Source: Haliscomenobacter sp.
GTDB lineage: Bacteria > Bacteroidota > Bacteroidia > Chitinophagales > Saprospiraceae
Assembly: GCA_016713275.1 (NCBI GenBank)
Contig: JADJPL010000028.1
Coordinates: 186,001-250,000, forward strand
Direction of reading: 5' to 3'
Length of the DNA stretch: 64,000 nucleotides
The position numbers and the translations under genes are program-made. Numbering within the stretch: the stretch's first letter is position 1; the number at the start of each line of letters is the position of its first letter. This document shows positions 1 to 8,294 of this stretch, piece by piece. The notes beneath the pieces are model-generated. The model made no database searches. It saw only the letters and a program-made list of their open reading frames with translations, and was not told the DNA's origin.

Positions 1-345
1 CGCGACGGGAGCAACGTGCGCGATTATATCCACGTGATGGACCTCGCCAACGCCCACACCAAAGCGCTGCAATACTTGCTGGAAAAGCGAAATACCGACC
101 GCTGCGAAATTTTCAACCTGGGCATTGGGGAAGGGGTCACCGTCCTGGAAGCGATCCAGGCGTTCGAGCGGGCGACCGGCGCCAAACTCAACTACCGGAT
201 CGGCCCGCGCCGTCCTGGGGATGTGGTCGCCATCTACGCCAATCTGGATAAAGCCACCCGGCTGCTTGGCTGGGTTCCCCAGCGCAATATCGACGACATC
301 ATGCGCACCGCCTGGGCCTGGGAGCAGGTCCGGTCCGTGCGATAA
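1..345 (+). CDS. galE: UDP-glucose 4-epimerase-like NAD-dependent epimerase, C-terminal part (5' end outside window)
   Basis: The frame is open from the first base and ends at TAA 343-345. About 114 residues remain. The segment DGSNVRDYIHVMDLANAH is the typical C-terminal-half signature of GalE-type extended short-chain dehydrogenases. It is followed by the FNLGIGEGVTVLEAI stretch and a GPRRPGDVVAIYANLDKA segment that contributes to the nucleotide-sugar binding pocket. GalE interconverts UDP-glucose and UDP-galactose in the cytoplasm, supplying sugars for surface polysaccharides. The catalytic Tyr-x3-Lys and the Rossmann N-terminus lie upstream of the window, so substrate specificity (UDP-Glc versus UDP-GlcNAc or another NDP-sugar) cannot be decided here. 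The family is certain; the exact gene is likely. Confidence 0.85.
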   Translation, partial: RDGSNVRDYIHVMDLANAHTKALQYLLEKRNTDRCEIFNLGIGEGVTVLEAIQAFERATGAKLNYRIGPRRPGDVVAIYANLDKATRLLGWVPQRNIDDIMRTAWAWEQVRSVR

Positions 346-472
346 GCGAGGACAAAATAAGATTTCCAATATGTTAACACCCGGTTGATCTTCACTTCAT
401 ACTGCCAGGGTAGTTTTAGAGGGTAAAAGCCTTGGAAGGCCTACTTTCTTTACTCACCCAAATCCTCAACCT

Positions 473-772
473 GTGGAAAAATCATTGGAAATCAAACTGG
501 CAGAAAAGCTGACCATCAGCCAGGCCGAAGCGGACCGCATCTGGAAAGCGCTCGAAGAAGCGCTTGTTGAATCCATTGTCGAAGACCCTGAATTCCGCCT
601 GCGCGGTTTCGGCACGTTCGTTACGGTAAACCGCCCGTCTCAGCAGATCAAGCACCCGGTAACAGGCCAGACCTACGACATTCCCGCGTACAAAGCCGTA
701 GATTTTCGCGCCAGCGCCCGTCTGCGTGCCGCAGTGAATCCGGAACTCCAAATCGAAGAGGATAACGATTAG
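473..772 (+). CDS. HU/IHF-family DNA-binding protein
   Basis: A 99-residue protein, the usual HU size. The N-terminal helical dimerisation region (KLAEKLTISQAEADRIWKAL) is followed by the beta-arm region with FRLRGFGTFVTVNRPSQQ, equivalent to the HU signature in which FGxF and a following Arg/Pro stretch form the DNA-embracing arms. The C-terminus is acidic (EEDND), which is not typical of E. coli HU. HU proteins bend and compact DNA in the nucleoid. I chose the GTG at 473 because no ATG occurs in frame upstream and the HU fold begins there. A palindromic repeat element starts about 70 bases after the stop. Confidence 0.85.
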   Translation: MEKSLEIKLAEKLTISQAEADRIWKALEEALVESIVEDPEFRLRGFGTFVTVNRPSQQIKHPVTGQTYDIPAYKAVDFRASARLRAAVNPELQIEEDND

Positions 773-840
773 AAGAGGCATAAGGCGTTAGGCTTGAGGC
801 GAAAGGCGCCATTCCTTCGGATTCAAGCCTTTCCCCCGCT

Positions 841-998
841 GGGGCTGTCTCAAAAGACCGTTCTCGCCCTTGGCTGCCAAAAAATATTTTCTTTTTTCAA
901 TTCTTTTAAAAAATTGCTTTGCAATTTTTTAAAAGAATTGAAAAAAGAAAATAAAATTTTATATCGGGAGCAAAGAACGGTCTTTTGAGACAGCCCCC
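841..998. repeat. Palindromic gene-end element, copy A (~158 bp)
   Basis: The outer arms GGGGCTGTCTCAAAAGACCG (left) and its reverse complement (right, ending 997-998) enclose an inner A/T-rich perfect stem (TTCAATTCTTTTAAAAAATT...), so nearly the whole element can fold into one long hairpin. It has no open reading frame of note. Four related copies occur at 1923, 12621, 37210 and 54654. This copy lies between the HU gene and the YbjQ-like gene, both on the plus strand. It resembles a MITE (terminal inverted repeats, no coding content), but I see no clear target-site duplication. Confidence 0.9.
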
Positions 999-1098
999 TA
1001 TCTGTGCGTCTCCCGACGCAAACCTTCGCAATCTCCCCCACTCCCCCCCGCATTTTTCCCTACTTTCGCTTACCTTAGCTGTTCAAAAAAGAACAGCC

Positions 1099-1413
1099 AT
1101 GCTGATCACGAACACCGATTTCATCCCTGGACGGGAGATCATTGAGATCATCGACATTGCCCGCGGCAGCACCGTGCGGGCAAGGCATATCGGACGCGAC
1201 ATTTCAGCGGTTTTCAGAGCGATCGCTGGAGGAGAAATTGACGAGTACACCAAGCTGATGGCGAATGCCCGGGAGGAAGCTATCGACCGCATGATAGCCG
1301 ATGCCGAACGCATAGGCGCCGATGCGGTGATCAATGTCCGCTTTACCAGTTCGCAGATCATGCAGGGCGCTTCGGAAATCCTGGCCTACGGCACGGCAGT
1401 AAAACTAGGCTAG
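1099..1413 (+). CDS. YbjQ/UPF0145-family (heavy-metal-binding domain) protein
   Basis: 104 residues from the ATG at 1099. The frame is open further upstream, but that extension is low-complexity Pro/Ser-rich and lies in spacer DNA. The sequence runs MLITNTDFIPGREIIEI, then RARHIGRDISAVFRAI..GGEI, and ends IGADAVINVRFTSSQIMQGASEILAYGTAVKL. This is the full-length pattern of the YbjQ family (about 105 residues), a small beta-rich pentameric fold annotated as putative heavy-metal binding. Its biological function is not established. It ends 38 bases before smpB and could be co-transcribed with it. Confidence 0.88.
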   Translation: MLITNTDFIPGREIIEIIDIARGSTVRARHIGRDISAVFRAIAGGEIDEYTKLMANAREEAIDRMIADAERIGADAVINVRFTSSQIMQGASEILAYGTAVKLG

Positions 1414-1451
1414 CGGAACTTTCCGGCAGGCTACGCCGTTTATATTGCGCT

Positions 1452-1967
1452 ATGAGCGAGAAAAAGAAAAATACCAACACGCCGGAGATCCTCAACCGGA
1501 AGGCGCGGTTCGAATACTACTTCGTGTCGACTTACGAAGCGGGCATGGTATTGCAGGGAACCGAGATCAAATCGATCCGTCAGGGGAAGGTGAACCTCAG
1601 CGACGCTTACTGCACCTTTGACCAGGGGGAGCTCATCATTCGGAATATGTACATTGCCGAATACGATAACGGCACCTACGCGAACCACGACCCCCGCCGT
1701 CCGCGCAAACTACTCCTGCGCCGTGCCGAGTTGCGCAAACTCGAGCGCCGGGTCTCCGAAAAAGGCATGACGATTGCTCCTTACCGGCTGTTCTTTAGCG
1801 AGCGCGGTTTTGTGAAGCTGGAAATTGCACTGGCTCAGGGGAAGAAATCGTTCGACAAGCGGGATACGATCAAGGAGCGCGACAACAAGCGGGAGATGGA
1901 CCAGCTTAAAAATCCGCTTGTAGGGGCTATTTCAAAGAGCGTTCTTGCCTTTGGCGTGAAAAATTAG
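1452..1967 (+). CDS. smpB: SsrA-binding protein SmpB with an unusual C-terminal tail
   Basis: SmpB binds tmRNA and brings it to stalled ribosomes for trans-translation. The OB-fold core is complete: LNRKARFEYYFVSTYEAGMVLQGTEIKSIRQG (written here only as landmarks: RKARFEYYF, GTEIKSIRQGKVNLSDAY), then the NHDPRRPRKLLL and SFDKRDTIKERDNKREM segments typical of the family. Length is 171 residues against about 155-160 usually. The last 14 residues (GAISKSVLAFGVKN) and the TAG are encoded by the left arm of palindromic element copy B, so the normal basic C-terminal tail has been replaced or extended. The tail is the part known to enter the mRNA channel, so this could matter functionally. The gene ends convergent with the hydrolase gene on the other side of the element. 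Confidence 0.95.
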   Translation: MSEKKKNTNTPEILNRKARFEYYFVSTYEAGMVLQGTEIKSIRQGKVNLSDAYCTFDQGELIIRNMYIAEYDNGTYANHDPRRPRKLLLRRAELRKLERRVSEKGMTIAPYRLFFSERGFVKLEIALAQGKKSFDKRDTIKERDNKREMDQLKNPLVGAISKSVLAFGVKN

Positions 1968-2070
1968 TTTTTTTCAATTCTTTTAAAAATTGCAAGCAAT
2001 TTTAAAAGAATTGAAAAAAGAAACTAAAATTTCACGCCGGGAGCAAAGAACGGTCTTTTAAGACTGCCCC
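1923..2070. repeat. Palindromic gene-end element, copy B (~148 bp)
   Basis: Same family as copy A: left arm GGGGCTATTTCAAAGAGCGTTCTT, inner stem TTCAATTCTTTTAAAAATTGC with its complement, right arm ending AAGACTGCCCC. The left arm is read as the last 14 codons and the stop of smpB. The right end lies 6 bases from the stop codon of the convergent hydrolase gene. It could act as a bidirectional transcription terminator; that is inference from symmetry and position. Confidence 0.9.
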
Positions 2071-2076
2071 AAGGGA

Positions 2077-2886
2077 CTACTCGTTTCTCCGGCTGAAGGC
2101 GCCCGCCCATGCGCCACTTTTCTGCATGACCTGATGGCCTGCGTCAACTTCCCAGAACCTTGCTTGCGGGATCCGTACGGCCCATTCGCGGAGTTTTTCC
2201 AGGCGAAGCAGCGGGTCTTTGGTCCCCGCCACCACATCCAGCGTCCAGGTAGGGTTTTCCCGAAACAACCGGGCAAGCGCGCTTTTCCGCACCGGGAACG
2301 CCGCTGCGGTATCCCAGCTCTGCACCAGGCGGAGGCGGCTTTCCGGGGTTTTCAGATTGCGCTGGAGGAACTGGTATCCGTAGCTATGCAACGCCCCTAT
2401 CCGGGCAGCCCAACGCGCAGCCTGCAACGTGCGTTCCGGGTGTTGGATGAGGCGGTTTCCCAAACTACGGAGGAGGCTCGGGGCGGGTCCCGTAAGCCAC
2501 TGCCACCTTGAGGCCAGCCCTTCTGGCGCCAGGAGGATCAAGCCGGTCCATTGCGAAGCCAACAGCGGGGCCGCGCTCAGCCACAAACGGGCGCCCAGGC
2601 TATATCCGATAGCGGCAAACCGGGAGGCGCCTTCCTGGGCCAGGAGGCCGGCTATCAACGCCTTTAAATGGGTGGGAGAAAAGATCGGATCATGCCACTG
2701 CGTCTGGCCGTGCCAGGGAAGATCGGGAGCGACCAAACGCTGATGGGGCAGCAAATACGCAGAAAGCGGTTGAAAACAACGGCTATCGGTTTCAAATCCG
2801 TGTAACCCGATGAGCAATTGCTTGCCTTCGCCCCATTTCCGGTAAAAAACCGTTCCGGACGGAAGTTCGATGAAATGGCTATTCAT
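2077..2886 (-). CDS. Alpha/beta-hydrolase-fold protein
   Basis: 269 residues from the ATG at 2886; an upstream extension of the frame overlaps the preceding gene and is not credible. The protein has the LIGLHGFETDS oxyanion-hole region, the nucleophile elbow GYSLGARL (Ser of G-x-S-x-G), a late acidic strand (VVAGTKDPL) and a C-terminal catalytic His in DAGHQVMQ. This is the canonical alpha/beta-hydrolase order. No signal peptide is visible, so it is probably cytoplasmic. Substrate is unknown; relatives are esterases, thioesterases or C-C hydrolases. It starts 7 bases after the stop of the membrane/barrel gene and probably belongs to the sigma-factor operon. Its stop is adjacent to palindromic element B. 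Confidence 0.85.
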   Translation of the reverse strand: MNSHFIELPSGTVFYRKWGEGKQLLIGLHGFETDSRCFQPLSAYLLPHQRLVAPDLPWHGQTQWHDPIFSPTHLKALIAGLLAQEGASRFAAIGYSLGARLWLSAAPLLASQWTGLILLAPEGLASRWQWLTGPAPSLLRSLGNRLIQHPERTLQAARWAARIGALHSYGYQFLQRNLKTPESRLRLVQSWDTAAAFPVRKSALARLFRENPTWTLDVVAGTKDPLLRLEKLREWAVRIPQARFWEVDAGHQVMQKSGAWAGAFSRRNE

Positions 2887-2893
2887 GAAACAG

Positions 2894-4372
2894 TTAATCC
2901 AGCAGGCGCACCCGGATACCTGTCCAAAGCGATAAGGTATGGATACGGTCCCGGTTGGGGCCAAGCCCGTTGGAGAAATAACCGATGGATTGATGGTAGG
3001 TTGGCTGAGTAAAAACACTCCAGCGCCCGGAGACGAAGCGCTCGACCCCAAATCCCAAATTAGCGGTCACGTAGCTGTTTTCTTTAAACGGGCCGCCTTC
3101 CAGCAGACCGCCATTGGTCAGGTTGCGGATTTCCGATTCGATTACCGGAGTTTGGGTTGCAGGCGGAGGAAGCGTGATCGGCGGCGAGATGAAATAATTG
3201 GCTTCCATCGCCAATTGAAGGGAGGCTCCTCCGGTGAGGTAGGCCCTCCACTTGTCTTTTTTGACCACATCGTACCGGACGTACACCGGCAGGTTGATGA
3301 GGTTGAGCTGAACGCGCTGCAGTTTTTCGCCCACGAAGCCTTTTTGGACATTGCCCTTGATGAAGATAACAGGCAGCGGGGTATATTGCTTGGCCGAGTA
3401 CACGAATCCAGAGCCCACTTCGAGACGGCCGTATTCCAGACCCAGCAAAATGCCGCCCCCATACCCAAGGGTGTATTGGTCGAAGCCCCGGATGCGATAC
3501 TCGTAATTCGGCGGAGTCATCACCCGGTTGTAGTCGGCGCCGCCCAACATCGCGACGTTGAGGAACGCGCGTTTGGGCGGAGTGCGGAATTCAATGCCGG
3601 CATCTTCATTTTCCCCCTCCATCAGCGTTTCCGGAAGGAATAGCGGCGAAGCGATCATGGGCATCGAAAAAACGCCTTCCCTCGTGATGCCGGGCTCTGC
3701 CTGAGCCTGCTCGCCCAGGACTTTAAGCGAACCCTCCTGGGTTTCTATACTTGCCAGTGCATTGGGGATGGCTGTTTGCGGCAACTTGTCGACAGGTGTT
3801 TGAAGCGCGATATCGCCGGCTTGTTTCCTTTTGTTGGGGTGGCCCGTGGAGGCCGGAATTTCAGCGGCCAAAGCGGTACGGATGGATTCGGTCAGACTAT
3901 CGGAAGACGCTTTAGGAGGAGCTACGCTGTGCGAGGCCATTGGCGCGCGATGGGCATTGGCCGATTGGGTTGCCTGAGGCTCCGCATGGCGCCGTTTGCC
4001 CTGAAGGAGTTCGATGGGGAAATGCGCCTGGTTTAATACCGGCTGCCATTGCCACAGGCTGATCAGGAGCAGCAAAAAAAGGCTGACTTCCAGGGTTTTG
4101 TAGATCAGGAGGCGCTGCCGTATCCGAGCCTGCTCCTGAAGGCGCTTTTCCAGCAAAGGCCAGGAAGAAGAAGGCGAACCGGGAACGCGAACACGGGTGA
4201 CCTTCTGGGAAACCTGCCGGTCGATCCATTCATCGTGCGGGTTAACTCCAGCTGCCGGAGTATGGGCTTTATCCAACTCCCTGGAAAAGGCCTCCCAATG
4301 CTCCGGGCGATAAGGCGCTTCCAGGCGGTTTAGCTTCCCGCGAATGATGTCGTCAAACTTCTTGGTTCCCAT
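2894..4372 (-). CDS. Single-TM protein with N-terminal cytoplasmic domain and C-terminal outer-membrane barrel (PorT-like)
   Basis: 492 residues. Residues 1-85 are soluble and carry two W-x2-L/F-x3-L type motifs (HWEAFSRELD near 26, SWPLLEKRLQ near 70). A strong hydrophobic helix follows at about 89-108, then a long Ala/Ser/Pro-rich linker (about 110-275). From about 280 to the end there are alternating aromatic/hydrophobic strands (FLNVAMLGGADYNR, GILLGLEYGRLEVGSGFVYS, ending GIRVRLL) typical of PorT-type outer-membrane beta-barrels. Its start overlaps the end of the ECF sigma gene by 20 bases, which suggests translational coupling. I infer a partner, possibly an anti-sigma-like sensor bridging inner and outer membranes. 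No recognised anti-sigma domain was proved. Confidence 0.75.
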   Translation of the reverse strand: MGTKKFDDIIRGKLNRLEAPYRPEHWEAFSRELDKAHTPAAGVNPHDEWIDRQVSQKVTRVRVPGSPSSSWPLLEKRLQEQARIRQRLLIYKTLEVSLFLLLLISLWQWQPVLNQAHFPIELLQGKRRHAEPQATQSANAHRAPMASHSVAPPKASSDSLTESIRTALAAEIPASTGHPNKRKQAGDIALQTPVDKLPQTAIPNALASIETQEGSLKVLGEQAQAEPGITREGVFSMPMIASPLFLPETLMEGENEDAGIEFRTPPKRAFLNVAMLGGADYNRVMTPPNYEYRIRGFDQYTLGYGGGILLGLEYGRLEVGSGFVYSAKQYTPLPVIFIKGNVQKGFVGEKLQRVQLNLINLPVYVRYDVVKKDKWRAYLTGGASLQLAMEANYFISPPITLPPPATQTPVIESEIRNLTNGGLLEGGPFKENSYVTANLGFGVERFVSGRWSVFTQPTYHQSIGYFSNGLGPNRDRIHTLSLWTGIRVRLLD

Positions 4373-4925
4373 GTCCGTACATTCTGCTGGTCAGGATCTC
4401 TTTCAGTTTCAACCGGGCTTTAACCAGATTGGATCTGGAAGTACTCTCGGTAATGTCCAGTAAGTCAGCTATTTCTTTGTGCGAATATCCTTCGATTACG
4501 TATAAGTTAAAGGTTGCCCGATACGCCGGGGTTAATTGCTGGATTGCTTCCAGGATTTCCTGCTCGGTGCATTGGCTTACGGCGTCGGCATCTCCGTTGG
4601 TCAGGTTGCCGGCCTGGTCAATGTCTTCGGTGCGCCGCCGGATGCTTTTGCGGTAGTAGTCGATCGCCGTATTCACAATAATCCGCCGAATCCAGGCGGT
4701 CAGCGACGTACCTGGCTGATAGCGGTTAATGTGTTGGAACACCTTGATGAACGCTTCGTGCAAGATGTCCAGGGCGTCTTCTTCGTTATTGGCATACCGG
4801 AGGCAAACCACCATCATTCGGCCGTAGTACTCTTCGTACAGCACCTGCTGAGCCCACCGTTCGTTGCGTGCGCACGCCCGGATGAGGTCTTCCTCGTCAA
4901 AATTGGCCGGCAATACAATTTCCAT
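4353..4925 (-). CDS. RNA polymerase sigma factor, ECF (sigma-70 group IV)
   Basis: 190 residues, the normal ECF length. Region 2: LYEEYYGRMMVVCLRYANNEEDALDILHEAF holds the core-binding and -10 recognition helices (key residues A-x-D-x2-H-E-x-F, then W-I-R-R-I). Region 4: LTPAYRATFNLYVIEGYSHKEIADLL plus TESTSRSNLVKARLKLKEIL is the helix-turn-helix that reads the -35 element. A variable linker separates them. It directs RNA polymerase to a specific regulon, and in Bacteroidota such genes are often paired with a membrane anti-sigma factor. Here the overlapping downstream gene is a single-TM protein with an outer-membrane barrel, the likely signal partner. First gene of a probable three-gene minus-strand operon. 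Confidence 0.93.
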   Translation of the reverse strand: MEIVLPANFDEEDLIRACARNERWAQQVLYEEYYGRMMVVCLRYANNEEDALDILHEAFIKVFQHINRYQPGTSLTAWIRRIIVNTAIDYYRKSIRRRTEDIDQAGNLTNGDADAVSQCTEQEILEAIQQLTPAYRATFNLYVIEGYSHKEIADLLDITESTSRSNLVKARLKLKEILTSRMYGHGNQEV

Positions 4926-5418
4926 GCTCAGGAAGTTTGGCGTTCCGGTCCTGCACTCCTGGAATAAGGCGAATGCAACCGGATTGTACCCAGAAAATGA
5001 GCATAAAAGACAAACACCTCCCTAGCCCCTAGCTCTTAAACCCTTAAAATTAATCCTATTGCCGGAGATTACCAAGCCCGCAAGCGTCCGCTGTATAGCA
5101 TTTCCCGGAAAAGCCGCAACGTTCCGCCTTTTGAGAAACGATTGGCCGGGGCCTTTCGGCTGCTTGTTTTTCAGGGGATTTGAGCTTTTTTTGGCATAAA
5201 AAACCCATGCGGGCGCTTTCTATCCGCTTTCTTTACGGATTGCATTTTTGATAAAAAATGTTTTATTTTAATAATTTTTCTTATTTTTGTTTTAAAATAA
5301 ATTTGTTGCGACAGGGCCGGGGAGCTCCCCAATTTCTTCGCATCCCAAACAGGAGAAGCGTTTAGAATACATTTAGGCCTCTTGGTTTTTCATGCGGAGG
5401 CCAAGTTCCGGCTTCCGG

Positions 5419-5450
5419 TTTGGGATAAGCATTTATATTTTCGATCTTTG
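5419..5450 (+). promoter_or_regulatory. Candidate Bacteroidota-type promoter of parC
   Basis: TTTG at 5419-5422, a 20-base spacer, then GATCTTTG at 5443-5450, one mismatch from TAnnTTTG. It lies 22 bases before the parC start. The rest of the 547-base gap from 4926 is A/T-rich with a second isolated TATTTTTG (5282-5289) that lacks a matching -33 element. I saw no small gene or known RNA in the gap. Confidence 0.45.
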
Positions 5451-5472
5451 ACCGCACTAAAGCCAACGCATT

Positions 5473-8083
5473 ATGACAGAACCGCACCAGAATGGGCAGG
5501 AGAAGGAAAATGGACCGAATGGGCTCGTTCCGCTGCAAGGGATGTACCAGGACTATTTTCTGGACTATGCTTCCTACGTCATTCTCGAACGGGCCGTTCC
5601 TGCCATTGAAGACGGCCTGAAGCCGGTGCAGCGCCGCATCCTGCACGCCATGCGGGATATGGACGACGGCCGTTACCACAAGGTAGCCAACATCATCGGC
5701 CAAACCATGCAATTCCATCCCCACGGCGACGCAGCTATCGGCGACGCCCTGGTCAATATGGGGACAGAAAGACCTGCTCATCGACACGCAGGGAAACTGG
5801 GGCAACGTACTCACCGGCGACAGCGCCGCCGCATCCCGCTACATCGAAGCCCGCCTGTCCAAATTCGCTCTCGAAGTTGCCTTTAACCCCCAAACCACCG
5901 AATGGCAGCTCTCCTACGACGGCCGTAAACGCGAACCCGTTACCCTGCCCATGAAATTTCCCCTGCTGCTGGCTCAGGGAGCGGAGGGGATCGCCGTTGG
6001 GCTTTCGACAAAGATCCTTCCCCATAACTTTATCGAACTCATCGAAGCCTCTATCGCCATCCTTCAGGGCAAACGCGCCACCGTTTACCCCGACTTTCTC
6101 ACCGGCGGCCTGATCGACGTATCGGACTATCAGAGCGGCCGCCGCGGCGGCCGCATCAAAGCCCGGGCCCGCGTCGAGAAAATGGACAAAAACCTTATCG
6201 CCATCCGCGAACTTCCCTATGGCGTAACGACCACTTCCCTGATCGAAAGCATCATCAAAGCCAACGATAAAGGCAAGATCAAGATCAAACAGGTCACCGA
6301 TAATACCGCACAGGACGTGGAAGTCCTCGTCGAACTGGCTGCCGGCGTTTCGCCCGACGTGGCCATCGACGCCCTGTTCGCCTTCTCCGATTGCGAAGTG
6401 TCGATCTCTCCCAACGCCTGCGTAATCATCGACGACAAACCCCATTTCCTCTCTGTCGAAGAAATCCTCGAACGCTGCACCTTCCGAACCCGCGACCTCC
6501 TGCGCCGCGAACTGGAGATCAAAGAACACGAACTCCTGGAAAAATGGCACCTCGCCAGCCTGGAAAAGGTATTTATCGAAAACCGCATCTACCACGAGAT
6601 CGAAGAGTGCGAGTCCTGGGACGAAGTCCTCGAAACCATCGATCGCGAACTCCGCCGCTACGTCGTTTGTCCTTCTGAAAATCCTCAGCCCGGCGATTCC
6701 CGCCTGCGCCTGATGCGCGACATTACGCAGGACGATATCGTCAGGCTTACGGAAATCAAAATCAAACGCATCTCCAAATACAATTCCTTCAAAGCCGACG
6801 AGATGATCGCCGCCCTGGAGGAAGAGATCCGGCAGGTGCGCTACGATCTGGACCATCTGACCGACTTCAGCATCGCCTATTACCGGCGCCTCCTGGAAAA
6901 ATACGGCAAAGGCCGCGAGCGCAAAACCAAAATTACCGCCCTCGATTCGATCCAGGCCACCGAAGTAGTCGCCAATAACGCCAAACTGTACGTCAACCGC
7001 ACGGACGGCTTCGTCGGCCATGCGATGAAAAAGGACGAGTTCGTCTGCGATTGCTCCGATATCGACGATATCATCGTGTTCCGGGCCGATGGCAAGTTTG
7101 TGGTAACCCGGATCGCAGACAAGACTTTCGTTGGCAAGGACATCATCCACGTGGCCGTCTGGAAAAAAGGCGACGACCGCACCACCTACAACCAGATCTA
7201 CCTGGATGCCGGAACGGGCAGGTCCTACGCCAAGCGCTTCAACGTAACCGCCATTACCCGCGACCGGGAATACGACCTCACTACCGGCGCCAAAGGGTCC
7301 AAATCCCTCTACTTCAGCGTCAACCCGAATGGGGAAGCCGAAGTGGTGAACATTCAGCTCAGCCCCGCCTCCAGGGCCAAGAAGAAAATCTTCGACTTCG
7401 ACTTCGGCGAACTGGCGATCAAAGGCCGGACTTCCCAGGGGAATATCGTGAGCCGCTTCCCGGTGCGCAAAATCACCCGGAAAGCGATGGGCAAGTCTAC
7501 CCTCGGCGCCCTTCAGGTGTGGATGGACGATGTCAGTGGCAAACTGAATACCGACGAACGCGGCCGCTATCTCGGCGAGTTCGACACCGGCGATCACCTC
7601 ATCGCTTTGTATAAAGACGGTTCCTACGAAATGCTGGAAATGGACCAAGCCCGCCGCTTTAACCCCGACGAACTGATCCATATCGGAAAATTTGACCCCG
7701 AAATGGTTGTCAGCGTCGTCCACTTTGACGGCCATAAAGGCTGGACCCTCGTCAAGCGTTTCCATATCGAAACCACCTCGCTCGATCAGCGCTTCAGCTA
7801 CCTGTCCGACCACAAAGAATCCCGGCTCCTGTTTGCCTCCATCAAACCGGACCCACGTATCCGTTACTCCATGAAAGTGCGTAACAAAAAAATGAGCGGC
7901 GAACTCGGCCTCGCGGAGTTCATCGATGTCAAAGGCTGGAAAGCTGCCGGCAATAAACTCAGCGACCAAAAGCTGACGGAGGTCGTCGAAATCCACCCTT
8001 CCGAAGAAATCCCCGATAAACTGCACACCGGCGATAGCATCGAATTTGACCTCGACGACGGCGGCCAGACCAAGCTGTTTTAG
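5473..8083 (+). CDS. parC: DNA topoisomerase IV subunit A (frameshifted at 5760-5763)
   Basis: Breakage/reunion subunit of topoisomerase IV, which decatenates daughter chromosomes. N-terminal part: LQGMYQDYFLDYASYVI, DGLKPVQRRILHAM, HPHGDAAIGDALVNMG. After GGGG at 5760-5763 the frame is lost. Removing one G restores GQKDLLIDTQGNWGNVL and ASRYIEARL, which carries the catalytic tyrosine, then runs without break to 8083 (about 869 residues). The C-terminal half has the coiled-coil tower and a Bacteroidota-type C-terminal domain without a GyrA box. As written, the gene gives a 137-residue fragment and an internal fragment without the active-site Tyr. The partner parE is intact at 47424, so an assembly indel is more likely than loss of an essential gene. 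The TAG stop is the first unit of a heptamer array. Confidence 0.9.
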
Positions 8084-8294
8084 ACGGTAGACGGTAGACG
8101 GTAGACGGTAGACGGTAGACGGTAGACGGGGGACGGGGGCTATTTAAAGTTTCATGCGTTTATTGATAAATCAATTGGTATCTAATGGTGTAGTACCTAA
8201 TTCGTTTTGAGCAATCTAACAGGTCGTTTTGATTTCGCTCAACGACCAAGCATTTGTTCCCGTCCCCCGTCCCCCGTCTACTGTCCCCCGTCTA
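8081..8294. repeat. Facing TAGACGG heptamer arrays between convergent parC and M1 peptidase genes
   Basis: Left arm 8081-8136: seven perfect TAGACGG units and one GGGACGG, the first TAG being the parC stop. Right arm 8260-8294: five units in reverse orientation (CCGTCCC/CCGTCTA/CTGTCCC). It contains the stop codon and last five codons of the minus-strand peptidase gene. The arms flank an A/T-rich core with its own small hairpin (GGTCGTT 8222-8228 with AACGACC 8241-8247). The arms are complementary and could form a long hairpin. The same heptamer recurs at 52032-52266. Confidence 0.92.

Noticed and set aside
841..998. Complete insertion sequence
   Set aside because: The element has terminal inverted repeats but no coding content and no visible target duplication, so only a MITE-like label is supported.
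5282..5289. TATTTTTG as the parC promoter
   Set aside because: No TTG lies 17-23 bases upstream; the element at 5443-5450 with TTTG at 5419 fits better.
5758..5766. Programmed ribosomal frameshift in parC
   Set aside because: There is no slippery heptamer and no pattern of this kind is known for parC; six other genes show similar one-base changes.
5753..8026. A 757-residue open frame on the minus strand opposite parC
   Set aside because: It is an antisense shadow produced by codon bias; the plus strand encodes a clear ParC and the minus translation has low-complexity Phe/Asp/Gly-rich sequence with no family motif.
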